DNA from: Paracoccus sp. S3-43
GTDB taxonomy: Bacteria > Pseudomonadota > Alphaproteobacteria > Rhodobacterales > Rhodobacteraceae
Assembly: GCF_029027965.1 (NCBI RefSeq)
Contig: NZ_CP119082.1
Location: 786,001-850,000, forward strand
Direction: 5' to 3'
DNA: 64,000 bases
Shown in pieces: positions 12,640-20,887 of this stretch (the first letter of the stretch is position 1; each line of letters opens with the position of its first letter). A program made the translations under genes and the position numbers. The notes under the pieces are model-generated. The model was given only the letters and a program-made list of their open reading frames with translations, did not search any database and had not been told where the DNA came from.

Positions 12640-12912
12640 ATGATGGGCACAGGTAATTTCACTGACGATTTCAAGCGCGATGCGGTGGCGCAGATCACGG
12701 AGCGGGGCTACCCGGCCAAGGAGGTCTCTGAGCGGCTCGGGGTGAGCACGCACTCGCTCTATGCCTGGAAGCGCAAGTTCGCGAAGGCGGTGTCGGGTGA
12801 GACGGCAAAGGATGCCGAGATCCGACGACTGAAGCGAGAGCTGGTCCGGGTATCGGAGGAACGTGACATCCTAAATAAAGCCACCGCGTATTTCGCCAGG
12901 GATGCAAAGTGA
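12640..12912 (+). CDS. IS3-family transposase OrfA
   Basis: OrfA supplies the DNA-binding part of the IS3 transposase. The 90-residue product has an HTH_Tnp_1 domain (FKRDAVAQITERGYPAKEVS, LGVSTHSLYAWKRKF) and a leucine-zipper-like tail (IRRLKRELVRVSEERDILNK). An AAGGAGG lies just before the ATGs at 12640 and 12643. Its TGA (12910-12912) overlaps the GTG of orfB, so orfB may be made by re-initiation or frameshifting. A 187-bp internal part of this gene is repeated in inverted orientation at 15098-15284. Confidence 0.93.
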   Translation: MMGTGNFTDDFKRDAVAQITERGYPAKEVSERLGVSTHSLYAWKRKFAKAVSGETAKDAEIRRLKRELVRVSEERDILNKATAYFARDAK

Positions 12913-13784
12913 GATACGCGTTCGTGGCCGAGCATCGGGGTCAGTTTTCCATCCGTGCGATGTGCCGGTGCCTGCGCATCCAGCCGAGCGGGTTCTATGC
13001 CTGGCTGCAGGCGCCGGTGAGCGCGCGAGCCCAGGAAGACAGGCGCCAGACCGAACTGCTGCAGAAGGCTTGGGCCGAGAGCGGCAAGGTCTACGGCTAC
13101 CGCAAGCTGCATGATGATCTGGTTGAACAGGGCGAAAGCATTTGTCCGAACCGGGTCGCCCGATTGACGCAGCTTGCGGGGATCAAGGCGCAGATCGGCT
13201 ACAAGCGCCGCCCCGGAAGTTATGGCGGCAAGCCGTCGGTCGTGGTCGACAACACCCTCGACCGGCAGTTCAACGTCGAGGCCCCGGACAAGGTCTGGGT
13301 GACCGATATCACTTACATCCGGACGCAAGAGGGGTTCGCCTACCTCGCGGTGGTCATCGATCTCTATTCCCGGCGTGTGGTTGGCTGGTCGATGCAAAGT
13401 CGGCAGACGACAGATGTCGTTCTGCAGGCCCTGCTGATGGCCGTCTGGCGGCGCAAGCCGAAGACCAAGGTGCTGGTTCATTCAGATCAGGGCAGCCAGT
13501 TCACCAGCATGGACTGGGCAGCATTCCTGCGCGCCCACAATCTTGAGCATTCCATGAGCCGCCGTGGCAACTGTCACGACAACGCTGTTGCCGAGAGCTT
13601 CTTCAACCTGCTCAAGCGCGAACGGATCAGGCGCAGGACCTACCGGACCCGCGAAGACGCAAGGCAGGACGTGTTCGATTATATCGAGATGTTCTATAAC
13701 CCGAAGCGCAAACATGCGAGAAACGGAATGCTGTCGCCCGCAGAGTTCGAGCGACGGCAGATGATGAGACGGGAAGGCGTCTAA
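12909..13784 (+). CDS. IS3-family transposase OrfB (DDE integrase)
   Basis: OrfB carries the catalytic integrase core. The 291-residue product has an N-terminal HTH_21 segment (SIRAMCRCLRIQPSGFYAWL), then the rve core with the first Asp in KVWVTDITYIRT, the second in LVHSDQGSQFTS and the Glu in NCHDNAVAESFF. It ends with KHARNGMLSPAEFE, the standard IS3 C-terminus. There is no internal stop, so the protein should be active. The start codon is GTG overlapping orfA's stop. Confidence 0.95.
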   Translation: MRYAFVAEHRGQFSIRAMCRCLRIQPSGFYAWLQAPVSARAQEDRRQTELLQKAWAESGKVYGYRKLHDDLVEQGESICPNRVARLTQLAGIKAQIGYKRRPGSYGGKPSVVVDNTLDRQFNVEAPDKVWVTDITYIRTQEGFAYLAVVIDLYSRRVVGWSMQSRQTTDVVLQALLMAVWRRKPKTKVLVHSDQGSQFTSMDWAAFLRAHNLEHSMSRRGNCHDNAVAESFFNLLKRERIRRRTYRTREDARQDVFDYIEMFYNPKRKHARNGMLSPAEFERRQMMRREGV

Positions 13785-14111
13785 GAAACTCGAAGGCTAT
13801 TCACCGAGATCGAGGCCGGCATCGCCCGGGCGGTCAGGATCGGCGCCAGCAGCAAGGCCCCGGCGCTGCGCCGCTGGCTCGCTGCGGTCGAGCATTTCTA
13901 CGCCCGCCGGATCCTCGCTTTCGGCATCGAGGAGGCTCGTCACGCCGGGGCGATCCTCGACCAGGCGCGTGCCCATGATCCGGGCTTCGAGGACATCGCC
14001 ATCGCGGCGACGGCCGCCGCGCAGGGCCTGACGGTGCTGACCGCCAACGAGCGGCATTTCGCGCCGCTCGGCGTGCCCTATGCAAATCCGTTGAAGGAAC
14101 TGCCCGCATAG

Positions 14112-14216
14112 CAGGGCATTCGGCCAAGGATTGCGGCCAGACCTGCATTTCTCGACCGGCCTATTCCCGGATCAGCGCCGCCATTTCTCGGAAACGGGGC
14201 GCTTCGCCGTGCGCAG
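14112..14216. other. Junk between PIN toxin and trbE scar
   Basis: About 100 bases join the toxin stop to the trbE remnant. I recognise no gene or site in them. Confidence 0.3.
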
Positions 14217-14381
14217 CTATTCGGCCGCGACGGCAGAGTCCAGATCCGGTTCGCAAGACTTCGCCGTGCGCTGGAACGAACCGTCCTTGTTCAGCACCAC
14301 GCCAGACGCGACCAGTGCCGCCCAGGGCAGAAAGTCGGCGAGGCGGGATGCGGTGCGGCGGTATTCGGCAAGGTTCATCAT
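14217..14381 (-). pseudogene. trbE: trbE N-terminal fragment
   Basis: Read on the minus strand from the double ATG at 14381, the peptide is MMNLAEYRRTASRLADFLPW, then AALVASGVVLNKDGSFQRTA. This is the N-terminus of TrbE, the VirB4-like ATPase of trb-type conjugation systems. It hits a TAG at 14217 after about 54 residues, and its ATPase domains are missing. It lies 9 bases downstream of a trbD fragment in the normal trbD-trbE order. It is a scar of a conjugative element. Confidence 0.8.
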
Positions 14382-14390
14382 GGTTCATCC

Positions 14391-14567
14391 TTACACTGAG
14401 AGGTGGCAAGGCAGACGCAGATGGCGGCGCGCGACCTCGACGAAGAGCGGATCGCGCTTTGCTGCCCAGACCGCTGTGAGATGGCCGACCGCCCAGATCA
14501 GCAGGCCGGCGAGCCAGAGTTGCAGCCCAAGGCCCGCGGCCCCAGCCAGCGTGCCGTTGGCTTTCAC
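14391..14567 (-). pseudogene. trbD: trbD C-terminal fragment
   Basis: The minus-strand peptide reads NGTLAGAAGLGLQLWLAGLL, then IWAVGHLTAVWAAKRDPLFV and ARRHLRLPCHLSV before the TAA at 14391. This matches the conserved membrane segment and C-terminus of TrbD, a small inner-membrane protein of trb-type secretion. Similarity fades above about 14558, where the sequence becomes unrelated. The N-terminus is lost. Confidence 0.75.
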
Positions 14568-14622
14568 GGAACTGGCGTAGGGCGGTGCGAAAGCTTTCCG
14601 AGGACAGTGAGCGGTAGACCCT

Positions 14623-14838
14623 AGACGGAACTGGTTATTCGCAGGCTCGGACGCGGGCGGCGAAACGCTCGCCCGCGCCCTGACGGTTATCGAAACAGCA
14701 AAGATGAACGGGCTGGATCCGCAGGCTTACCTGGCCGATATCCTGGACCGCATCCACGATCACATGAGCAACCGTCTCGGCGAATTGCTGCCTTGGAACT
14801 GGGCGCCAATGGGGACGGTCAAGATCGAGGCCGCGTAA
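14623..14838 (+). pseudogene. IS66-family TnpC C-terminal fragment
   Basis: The peptide NWLFAGSDAGGETLARALTV, then IETAKMNGLDPQAYLADILD and HMSNRLGELLPWNW is the C-terminal domain of IS66 transposases (TnpC). Only about 70 residues remain before the TAA at 14836. It abuts the DUF6429 gene on the other strand, a pairing often seen next to IS66 elements. Confidence 0.8.
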
Positions 14839-15052
14839 ACAGCGCCCGAAAGAGTTCTTCAGACTGCCTCAGACCCTCATCGGTGAGGATGACCGACTTT
14901 GCCTTGTTGACCGGATCGGCGATCAGACCCCGGGCATGCAACCGCTCCAGGGCGTCCCAGTCAAAGCCCTTCCACGCCCGCCGCTCGTCATGCAGCGTCA
15001 ACCACAGCAGCGCCAGAACGGCATCATCGATCTTGTCCCGATCAATCTCCAT
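14819..15052 (-). CDS. DUF6429 family protein
   Basis: The 77-residue product, MEIDRDKIDDAVLALLWLTL then HDERRAWKGFDWDALERLHA, continues with GLIADPVNKAKSVILTDEGL and looks full length for the DUF6429 family. These small proteins usually sit next to IS66-type or other insertion elements, and their function is unknown. The LTDEG segment resembles the wing region of small winged-helix proteins, but that is only an impression. Its 3' end overlaps the IS66 remnant by 20 bases. Confidence 0.8.
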   Translation of the reverse strand: MEIDRDKIDDAVLALLWLTLHDERRAWKGFDWDALERLHARGLIADPVNKAKSVILTDEGLRQSEELFRALFTRPRS

Positions 15053-15097
15053 AGCCTGAGCATACCACGTCAGACTGGGGCGGAAATCGGGCGGTTA

Positions 15098-15284
15098 CGA
15101 AATACGCGGTGGCTTTATTTAGGATGTCACGTTCCTCCGATACCCGGACCAGCTCTCGCTTCAGTCGTCGGATCTCGGCATCCTTTGCCGTCTCACCCGA
15201 CACCGCCTTCGCGAACTTGCGCTTCCAGGCATAGAGCGAGTGCGTGCTCACCCCGAGCCGCTCAGAGACCTCCTTGGCCGGGTA
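15098..15284 (-). repeat. Inverted 187-bp copy of IS3 orfA interior
   Basis: On the minus strand this repeats bases 12709-12895 of the IS3 element, encoding YPAKEVSERLGVSTHSLYAW through ILNKATAYF with the same residues. Both ends stop abruptly inside orfA and there are no IS termini. It is therefore a recombination or repair scar, not a transposition product. With the intact copy it forms an inverted repeat about 2.2 kb apart. Confidence 0.9.
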
Positions 15285-15286
15285 CT

Positions 15287-15520
15287 GTTGCAGACACCCT
15301 CGGGACGGCTGACGTCATCGAGTTGAGCAGTTCTTATTATGGCGGGGATTGGGCGACCTTCCAAAACGGCAACAACCTTGTGATCGGTGTCGCCAGCCAG
15401 ATATCAGCCGGAAACCTATCAACCGCCGCCACGGTGAAGGACTTCTTCCTTGCTGGCGCGAATACGGTTGAATATCTCGTTGTCGGCGCCGACACACGGG
15501 ATCTTACTGTCCTTTTGTGA
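15287..15520 (+). pseudogene. Unknown protein, C-terminal fragment
   Basis: An open frame begins right at the edge of the orfA scar, with DTLGTADVIELSSSYYGGDW, then ATFQNGNNLVIGVASQISAG, and ends NTVEYLVVGADTRDLTVLL at a TGA. Asn/Gly-rich beta-like sequence suggests the C-terminus of a secreted or repeat protein. I cannot name a family. The 5' end was cut off by the rearrangement that brought in the orfA piece. Confidence 0.4.
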
Positions 15521-15560
15521 CAGATAGGGCTGTCCAGCCCGGCTTTGCGACCCGGCCCGC

Positions 15561-16088
15561 TTACGAACCTTGAGACAGCCCCAGCAGCCGCACCGCCGCC
15601 CGCACCTGATCCTCGACCGGAAGGGCCAGATCAACCACCGCGCCATCCTCGTCGGGTTGCAGGGGCTCCAGCGTCGCCAGTTGCGATTCCAGCAGCTTGG
15701 GGGGAAAGAAATGGCCTGCGCGGTGGTTCAGCCGTTCGGCCAGCAGATCCTGCGGGCCGTGGATATGCAGGAAGCGGACCCGAGGCGCGCCGCCGCGCAG
15801 GATGTCGCGATAGGCGCGCTTCAGCGCCGAACAGCCCAGGACCGAGCTTTCGCCCCGCGCCTCGCTGGCGGCGATCTGATCGGCCAGGGCTTGCAGCCAG
15901 GGCGCGCGGTCGGTGTCGTCCAGGGGGATGCCCTCGGCCATCTTGCGGACATTGACTTCGGGGTGGAAGCTGTCGCCCTCGACGAAGGGCCAGCCCATCA
16001 GGGCGGCCAGGGCGGTGCCGGTGGTGGTCTTGCCGCTGCCCGACACGCCCATGACGACGATGTGCTGCGCGCTCACAGCAGCCACCAT
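15561..16088 (-). CDS. gntK: Gluconokinase
   Basis: Gluconokinase phosphorylates D-gluconate to 6-phosphogluconate for the Entner-Doudoroff or pentose-phosphate route. The 175-residue product has the P-loop GVSGSGKTT near its N-terminus, EGDSFHP, IPLDDTDRAPWL and GCSALKRAYRDILR, all standard for the GntK family. The likelier start is the GTG at 16076, whose GTGA overlaps the permease stop; the ATG at 16088 adds four residues. It is coupled to the gluconate permease upstream, so uptake and phosphorylation are made together. Confidence 0.95.
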   Translation of the reverse strand: MVAAVSAQHIVVMGVSGSGKTTTGTALAALMGWPFVEGDSFHPEVNVRKMAEGIPLDDTDRAPWLQALADQIAASEARGESSVLGCSALKRAYRDILRGGAPRVRFLHIHGPQDLLAERLNHRAGHFFPPKLLESQLATLEPLQPDEDGAVVDLALPVEDQVRAAVRLLGLSQGS

Positions 16089-17449
16089 CCCAGCAGGGCG
16101 AAGGCGAAGCCGATGCTGCCCAGAAGGGTCTCCATCACCGTCCAGGTCTTCAGCGTGGTCTTTTCATCCATGTTCAGGAACCGTCCCACCAGCCAGAAGC
16201 CGGAATCGTTGAAATGGCTCAGCACCGTGGCGCCGCCCGCGATGGCGATGACCAGAAAGCAGCGGTCCAGTTCGGACAGGCCGGTGGTGGCGGCGACGGT
16301 GGGGGCGATCAGCCCGGCCGTGGTGGTCAGCGCCACCGTGGCCGACCCCTGCGCCACCCGCAGCGCGGTCGAGATGACGAAGGCCGCGACGATCAGCGGC
16401 ATCCCGACGGCTTCCAGGCTGCCCGCCAGGGCCTGGCCCACGCCGCTGGCGCGCAGCACGCCGCCGAACATGCCGCCCGCGCCCGTCACCAGGATGATGG
16501 CGCAGATCGGGCCAAGCGCGCGGTCCACGATCCGTTCCACTTCGGACGCAGGCTTGCCCTTGCCCAGGATCGCCATCGCCACCAGCAGCGTGATCAGCAG
16601 CGCCACGGGCGTCTGCCCCAGCAGGCGCAGCCCGGTGATCCAGGCCGCCTCTCCATCGACGAGGCCGATGGTCGCCAGCGTGTTCAGCCCGGTGTTGAGA
16701 AAGATCAGCCCCAGCGGCAGCAGCAGGACCAGCATGACCTGCCCGAAGCGCGGGACCGGCCCGGCGTTGTCCCGCGACAGGTCGGCACCCAGCAGTTCGG
16801 GGACCGGAACCACGAAGCGCTTGCCCGCCCATTGCCCGAACAGATAGGCGCCCAGATACCAGGTCGGGATCGCGACGATCACGCCCACGATCAGCAGCAG
16901 CCCGATATCCGCGCCCAGCAGGTCGCCCGCCGCGACCGGGCCGGGATGGGGCGGCACGAAGGCGTGCATCACCGCGAAGGCCCCGGCGGCGGGCAGCGCA
17001 TAGAGCAGGACCGACCCCCCGAACCGCAGCGCCACGCTGAAGATGATCGGAAGCATCACCACCAGCCCCGCGTCGAAGAAGATCGGAAAGCCGAACAGCA
17101 GCGAGGCGATGCCAAGCGCGAAGGGCGCGCGGCGTTCCCCGAACTGGGCGATCAGCCGGTCGGCCAGCACCTGCGCGCCGCCCGTCACCTCCAGCAGGCG
17201 GCCGATCATGGCGCCGAACCCGACCAGCAGCGCGACCGATGCCAGCGTGTTGCCGAAGCCTTGCAGCAGCGTCGGCATCACGTCGTTCAGCGGAATGCCC
17301 GCGACCAGGGCGGTGACCAGGCTGACCAGCACCAAAGCAATGAACGCGTGCATCTTCAGCCGCATGATCAGGAACAGCAGCAGCACGATGGCCAAGGCCG
17401 CGATGATCAGCAGCGTGGCGGTGCCGTAAACAGGCTCGATCGGCGTCAT
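16073..17449 (-). CDS. Gluconate permease, GntP family
   Basis: This is an inner-membrane gluconate:H+ symporter. The 458-residue product is almost entirely hydrophobic, with about 12-14 membrane segments. It carries family segments such as LLVGFGAMIGRLLEVTGGAQ, FDAGLVVMLPIIF, HAFVPPHPGPVAAGDLLGAD and AQGSATVALTTTAGLIAP. I placed the start at the ATG at 17449 because GGGGAGG lies just upstream; a TTG at 17464 would extend it. It overlaps gntK. No GntR regulator is visible nearby. Confidence 0.93.
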   Translation of the reverse strand: MTPIEPVYGTATLLIIAALAIVLLLFLIMRLKMHAFIALVLVSLVTALVAGIPLNDVMPTLLQGFGNTLASVALLVGFGAMIGRLLEVTGGAQVLADRLIAQFGERRAPFALGIASLLFGFPIFFDAGLVVMLPIIFSVALRFGGSVLLYALPAAGAFAVMHAFVPPHPGPVAAGDLLGADIGLLLIVGVIVAIPTWYLGAYLFGQWAGKRFVVPVPELLGADLSRDNAGPVPRFGQVMLVLLLPLGLIFLNTGLNTLATIGLVDGEAAWITGLRLLGQTPVALLITLLVAMAILGKGKPASEVERIVDRALGPICAIILVTGAGGMFGGVLRASGVGQALAGSLEAVGMPLIVAAFVISTALRVAQGSATVALTTTAGLIAPTVAATTGLSELDRCFLVIAIAGGATVLSHFNDSGFWLVGRFLNMDEKTTLKTWTVMETLLGSIGFAFALLGWWLL

Positions 17450-17621
17450 GAAAACCTCCCCCAATTCGTTAGCGCAAACAGAGCGCGCTTCTTACAACCA
17501 TAATCGCGACCGCGTGAAGCCATCAAATCCATGGCGGCGGGCTTGTCTCACCTCCAGCTTGGCACGGCTTTGCCGCTGGGTCATCCCCGATTGTCGCGCG
17601 CGCGGCCGGGCGGGGCGGCGG
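17450..17621 (-). other. Promoter region of gnt operon
   Basis: This gap lies between the gntP start and the end of the transglutaminase gene. Apart from the Shine-Dalgarno of gntP I see no clear promoter or operator. Confidence 0.3.
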
Positions 17622-18500
17622 CTAGTCCTCGGCGATGATGTCGACGCTGTGGCTGCCCGATTGCGATCCGGCCAGCCGCATGGATCCGGTGACGGGGGCC
17701 ACGTCGCCATAGTCGCGGCCATAGCCGATGGTGACGTGATCGGCGCCCACGAAGCAGGCATTGGTCGGGTCGTATTCGCACCAGCCCGCCTCGGCCCCGG
17801 TCCAGGCGCGAACCCAGGCGTGCATGGCGTCGGCACCTTCCAGCCGGGGCCTGCCCGGCGGCGGCACGGTGCGCAGGAAGCCCGAGACATAGGCCCCCGG
17901 AACGCCGATGCCGCGCAGGCCCGAGATCATGATCTGCGAAAAGTCCTGGCAGACGCCGTGCCGCCCGGCAAAGGCGTCGGCGATAGGGGTGTCGATCTCG
18001 GTCGCGGCGGAATCGAAGCGCATGTGGGCGTAGAGGGCGCGGCCCAGCGATTGCACAGCCTCTCGCAGGGTGGGCGCACCGGCGCAGGCGGCGCGCGCGA
18101 AATCGGCGATGGCCGCGACATGCGGGATGCGGGGCGAGGGGCGCAGGAAGTGATGCGGCGAATGGGGACCGAGATCGGTGATCTCGGCCAGGTCCAGGGC
18201 CAGGCTGGCGGGGCTGGCCGACAGATCCAGTTCGGTCTCGTCCCCGTGGCGCAGCACGCGGCCCGACATGTCGAAGCGCAGCTGAGTCAGACCGGCGGGC
18301 AGGACCAGCTGGGTCACCTCGTTGCCGAAGAAATCGGTGAAGCCGCTGCGTTCGACGGGCGGCGGGGTGACGGTGATGGCGGTCTGCTGGACCTCTTGCA
18401 GGCCCGGCAGGTCGGCGGGGCTGATGCGCAGAAGCTGCCGCCCGGCGCCGGTGGGACGGGCGAAGTCATAGCGGAAGGACAGGCGCAGACGGTACAGCAT
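17622..18500 (-). CDS. Transglutaminase-like family protein
   Basis: The 292-residue product has an N-terminal bacterial transglutaminase-like domain ([16 protein letters not shown]). The core has the catalytic Cys in GRHGVCQDFSQIMISGLRG, the His in ADAMHAWVRAW and the Asp in WCEYDPTNACFVGADHVTIG. It is usually encoded with an ATP-grasp/alpha-E protein and a large DUF2126 transglutaminase, as here; the set is thought to make or modify a peptide, but its substrate is not known. It shares one base with the upstream gene, so it is co-transcribed. Confidence 0.9.
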   Translation of the reverse strand: MLYRLRLSFRYDFARPTGAGRQLLRISPADLPGLQEVQQTAITVTPPPVERSGFTDFFGNEVTQLVLPAGLTQLRFDMSGRVLRHGDETELDLSASPASLALDLAEITDLGPHSPHHFLRPSPRIPHVAAIADFARAACAGAPTLREAVQSLGRALYAHMRFDSAATEIDTPIADAFAGRHGVCQDFSQIMISGLRGIGVPGAYVSGFLRTVPPPGRPRLEGADAMHAWVRAWTGAEAGWCEYDPTNACFVGADHVTIGYGRDYGDVAPVTGSMRLAGSQSGSHSVDIIAED

Positions 18501-20887
18501 CAGGGGAAATAGGCGGCGGTCAGCAGGTCGGACAGCCCGCCGATGCGCCCGCGCAGCGACCACAGCGCGTCGGTCGTCAGGCTGTCGGGATCGGCGGTGG
18601 CCAGGTCCGCGTGCAGGCGCAGGGCCGCGCGGGCCAGCGGGGACAGGGCCCCGTGGTCGTTGGCGGCGGGCAGCATGTCCACCTGTTCGCGCAGCCCGTC
18701 GATCTGGTGGCGCAGCGCGCGCGGGTTCAGCGGGTCCAGCGCCAGCAGGTCGATCACCGTCGCGCGGGACGCGTCCAGGGTGAAGCGGCGGCGATGGGTC
18801 AGCACGCTGTCGCCGACCTCGATCGCCAGGTCCAGGGCGCCTTCGGGGGCGGCCTCGTCGCACAGCACCGCCAGCAGCGCGGCGGTGCCCATGGCGCGTT
18901 CATGCAGCCGCCCGATGGTCAGGAACCGCCAGCCGACGAAGCGATACATGTTTTCATGCACCAAGCCCGAGATCCCCGCCAGCTTGCGCAGCAGCGCCGA
19001 CAGCGCGCGGGCCGCGTCGTCGCCCGGCGCCACGCGGGGGGCCATGGCGCGGGCGCTGCGGTCGATGTCGTGCAGCGCCGACCAGGCGTCGGGGGAAAAG
19101 CGGTCGCGCACCCGGCCCGCGCTGCCGATGGCGGCGGCCAGGTTGTCCAGCAGCCTTTGCGGAATGGGCGCGGCGGGGTCGATGCCGATCTGCCGGAACA
19201 GCGGATCGAAGCCCGCCAGCAGCCCCGCCCCCGCATCGCCCGATTCCGCCAGGCGCATGTGATAGGCCCGCATCAGCCGCACGATCCCCTCGGCCCGTTC
19301 GGCATAGCGGCCCAGCCAGAACAGGTTGTCGGCCGCCCGCGCGGGCAGGCCCCCCGGCACCAGCCGCTTGTCGGCGGCACTGGCCTGGCGCGCCAGGGTG
19401 ATCACCGGCACCGGGTCGCGGCCCACCACCCAGACATCCGCCGCCGCACCCCCTTGCTGCATGGCGATGGCCGAGGCGTCCGCCGTGGCGCCGATCCGGG
19501 CGAAGCCGCCGGGCATCACCGTCCAGCCATCGGCGGTGCGCGCCAGAAAGACGCGCAGCATCATGGGGCGCGGCACCAGCCGGCCGTCCACCAGGGCGGG
19601 GGTGGTGGACAGGGTGACGGATTCCTGCGCGACCAGATCGCCGCCGCCCTCGGCCAGCCTGCGGTCAAGCGCCTGGGGCGACAGCGCGGCCGCCCGGATC
19701 AGGTCGTCCCTGGGATCGAAGGGCGCGCGCGTGGTCAGCGCGTCGGCCAGCACCATCCGGCGGGGATCGGCCCGCACCTCGGCCCGCGCGGATGCCGTGC
19801 CGCACCACCAGGTCGCGATATTCGGCATGGCCAGCGGCGCGCGCGCCAGTTCGGGCGCAAGCTGCGGCAGGAACGCCATCAGCGCGCGGGTCTCCAGCAC
19901 GCCCGAGCCCAGGGCATTGACCATCGTCACCGCGCCCGCCCGCAGCGCGGCCGTCATGCCGGGCGTGCCGATGCGCGAGGCCGGGTCCAGTTCCAGCGGG
20001 TCGGCATAGTTCCCGTCCAGCCTGCGCCACAGCACGTCGACCGGGGCCATGCCCTGCACGCTGCGCACCATCAGCCGGTCGTCCGCCACGATCAGGTCGT
20101 CGCCCTCCAGCAGGGTGAATCCCAGATAGCGGGCGATATAGGCATGTTCGAAATAGGTCTCGTTCATCGGGCCGGGGGTCAGGATCGCCACCCGGCCGTC
20201 GCGGTCGCCCGCCTGGTCCCGCAATGCGTCGCGGAAGGCGCGGAAGAACCCGGCGAGGCGGTGGACATTGCCTGCGGGGTAAAGCTCGGAATAGGCGCGG
20301 GTCATGGCGACGCGGTTTTCCAAGGCATAGCCCGCGCCCGACGGCGCCTGGGTGCGGTCGGCCAGCACCCACCATTGCCCGTCGGGGCCGCGCCCCAGCT
20401 CGAAGGCCAGGAAATGCAGGAAATGCCCGCCGCGCGGCCTGACGCCGACCATCGGGCGCAGCCATTCGGGGTTGCCCGCGACCAGTGCGGCGGGCAATTG
20501 CCCCGAGGCGACAAGCGCGTTCGGGCCGTAAAGATCGGCGATCACCGTCTCCAGCAGGTCGGCGCGCTGCATCAGGGCGCGGGCGATCCGGGACCATTCC
20601 TCCTCGGCCAGCAGGACGGGGATCCGGCTCAGCGGCCAGGGCCGTTCGACCGACTGCCCTTCGCCGTATTGGCGATAGAAGACCCCGCTATCCAGCAGAT
20701 AGCGGTCGGCGCGGGCCAGGTCGCGGGTCAGCGCCTCGTCCGACAGCGCGTCCAGATGGGCTGTCAGCCTGCGCCAGGGCGGGCGGATCAGGCCGTCCGG
20801 CCCGACCATCTCGTCCGGGACGCCGGGCAGCGGGCGATAGGACGCGCTGCGCGGCTGTCCCATGGCAAAGGCGGCCTCGCCGGTCAT
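18500..20887 (-). CDS. Circularly permuted ATP-grasp / alpha-E fusion protein
   Basis: The 795-residue product fuses a circularly permuted type 2 ATP-grasp domain (about residues 60-480; [47 protein letters not shown]) with a C-terminal alpha-E domain (about 500-790; [20 protein letters not shown]). The two parts are often separate genes in other bacteria, so this is the fused form. By family analogy it would be an ATP-dependent peptide ligase working with the transglutaminase-like proteins. Its start overlaps the 3' end of the DUF2126 pseudogene by four bases. Confidence 0.9.
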   Translation of the reverse strand: MTGEAAFAMGQPRSASYRPLPGVPDEMVGPDGLIRPPWRRLTAHLDALSDEALTRDLARADRYLLDSGVFYRQYGEGQSVERPWPLSRIPVLLAEEEWSRIARALMQRADLLETVIADLYGPNALVASGQLPAALVAGNPEWLRPMVGVRPRGGHFLHFLAFELGRGPDGQWWVLADRTQAPSGAGYALENRVAMTRAYSELYPAGNVHRLAGFFRAFRDALRDQAGDRDGRVAILTPGPMNETYFEHAYIARYLGFTLLEGDDLIVADDRLMVRSVQGMAPVDVLWRRLDGNYADPLELDPASRIGTPGMTAALRAGAVTMVNALGSGVLETRALMAFLPQLAPELARAPLAMPNIATWWCGTASARAEVRADPRRMVLADALTTRAPFDPRDDLIRAAALSPQALDRRLAEGGGDLVAQESVTLSTTPALVDGRLVPRPMMLRVFLARTADGWTVMPGGFARIGATADASAIAMQQGGAAADVWVVGRDPVPVITLARQASAADKRLVPGGLPARAADNLFWLGRYAERAEGIVRLMRAYHMRLAESGDAGAGLLAGFDPLFRQIGIDPAAPIPQRLLDNLAAAIGSAGRVRDRFSPDAWSALHDIDRSARAMAPRVAPGDDAARALSALLRKLAGISGLVHENMYRFVGWRFLTIGRLHERAMGTAALLAVLCDEAAPEGALDLAIEVGDSVLTHRRRFTLDASRATVIDLLALDPLNPRALRHQIDGLREQVDMLPAANDHGALSPLARAALRLHADLATADPDSLTTDALWSLRGRIGGLSDLLTAAYFP

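Larger units (their letters stand above)
12584..13803 (+). mobile_element. IS3-family insertion sequence, complete
   Basis: The element is 1,220 bp. Its ends are TGAATAGCC (left) and GGCTATTCA (right), with imperfect inverted repeats of about 28 bp that both include GACGCCTT. It carries orfA and orfB with an intact DDE domain and is inserted into the PIN toxin gene. TG...CA ends and a 3-bp target are usual for IS3. It looks intact and potentially active. Confidence 0.88.
12460..14111 (+). pseudogene. VapC-like PIN toxin interrupted by IS3 element
   Basis: The 5' part (12460-12583) reads LYLLDTNIVSAS with the first catalytic Asp, through RLYLSAITIA. The 3' part (13804-14111) resumes with EIEAGIARAVRIGASSKAPA, includes GFEDIAIAATAAAQGLTVLT and ANERHF, and stops at TAG 14109. 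Removing the IS and one 3-base target copy restores ATC GCC GAG and a 142-residue PIN RNase with its acidic residues. The flanking triplets are CAG and CCG, so the duplication is imperfect or one base has since changed. The toxin is inactive here, which fits its damaged antitoxin. Confidence 0.85.

Noticed and set aside
12584..15284. A composite transposon bounded by the IS3 element and the second orfA copy
   Set aside because: The second copy is an internal 187-bp piece without terminal repeats, so it cannot act as an IS end.
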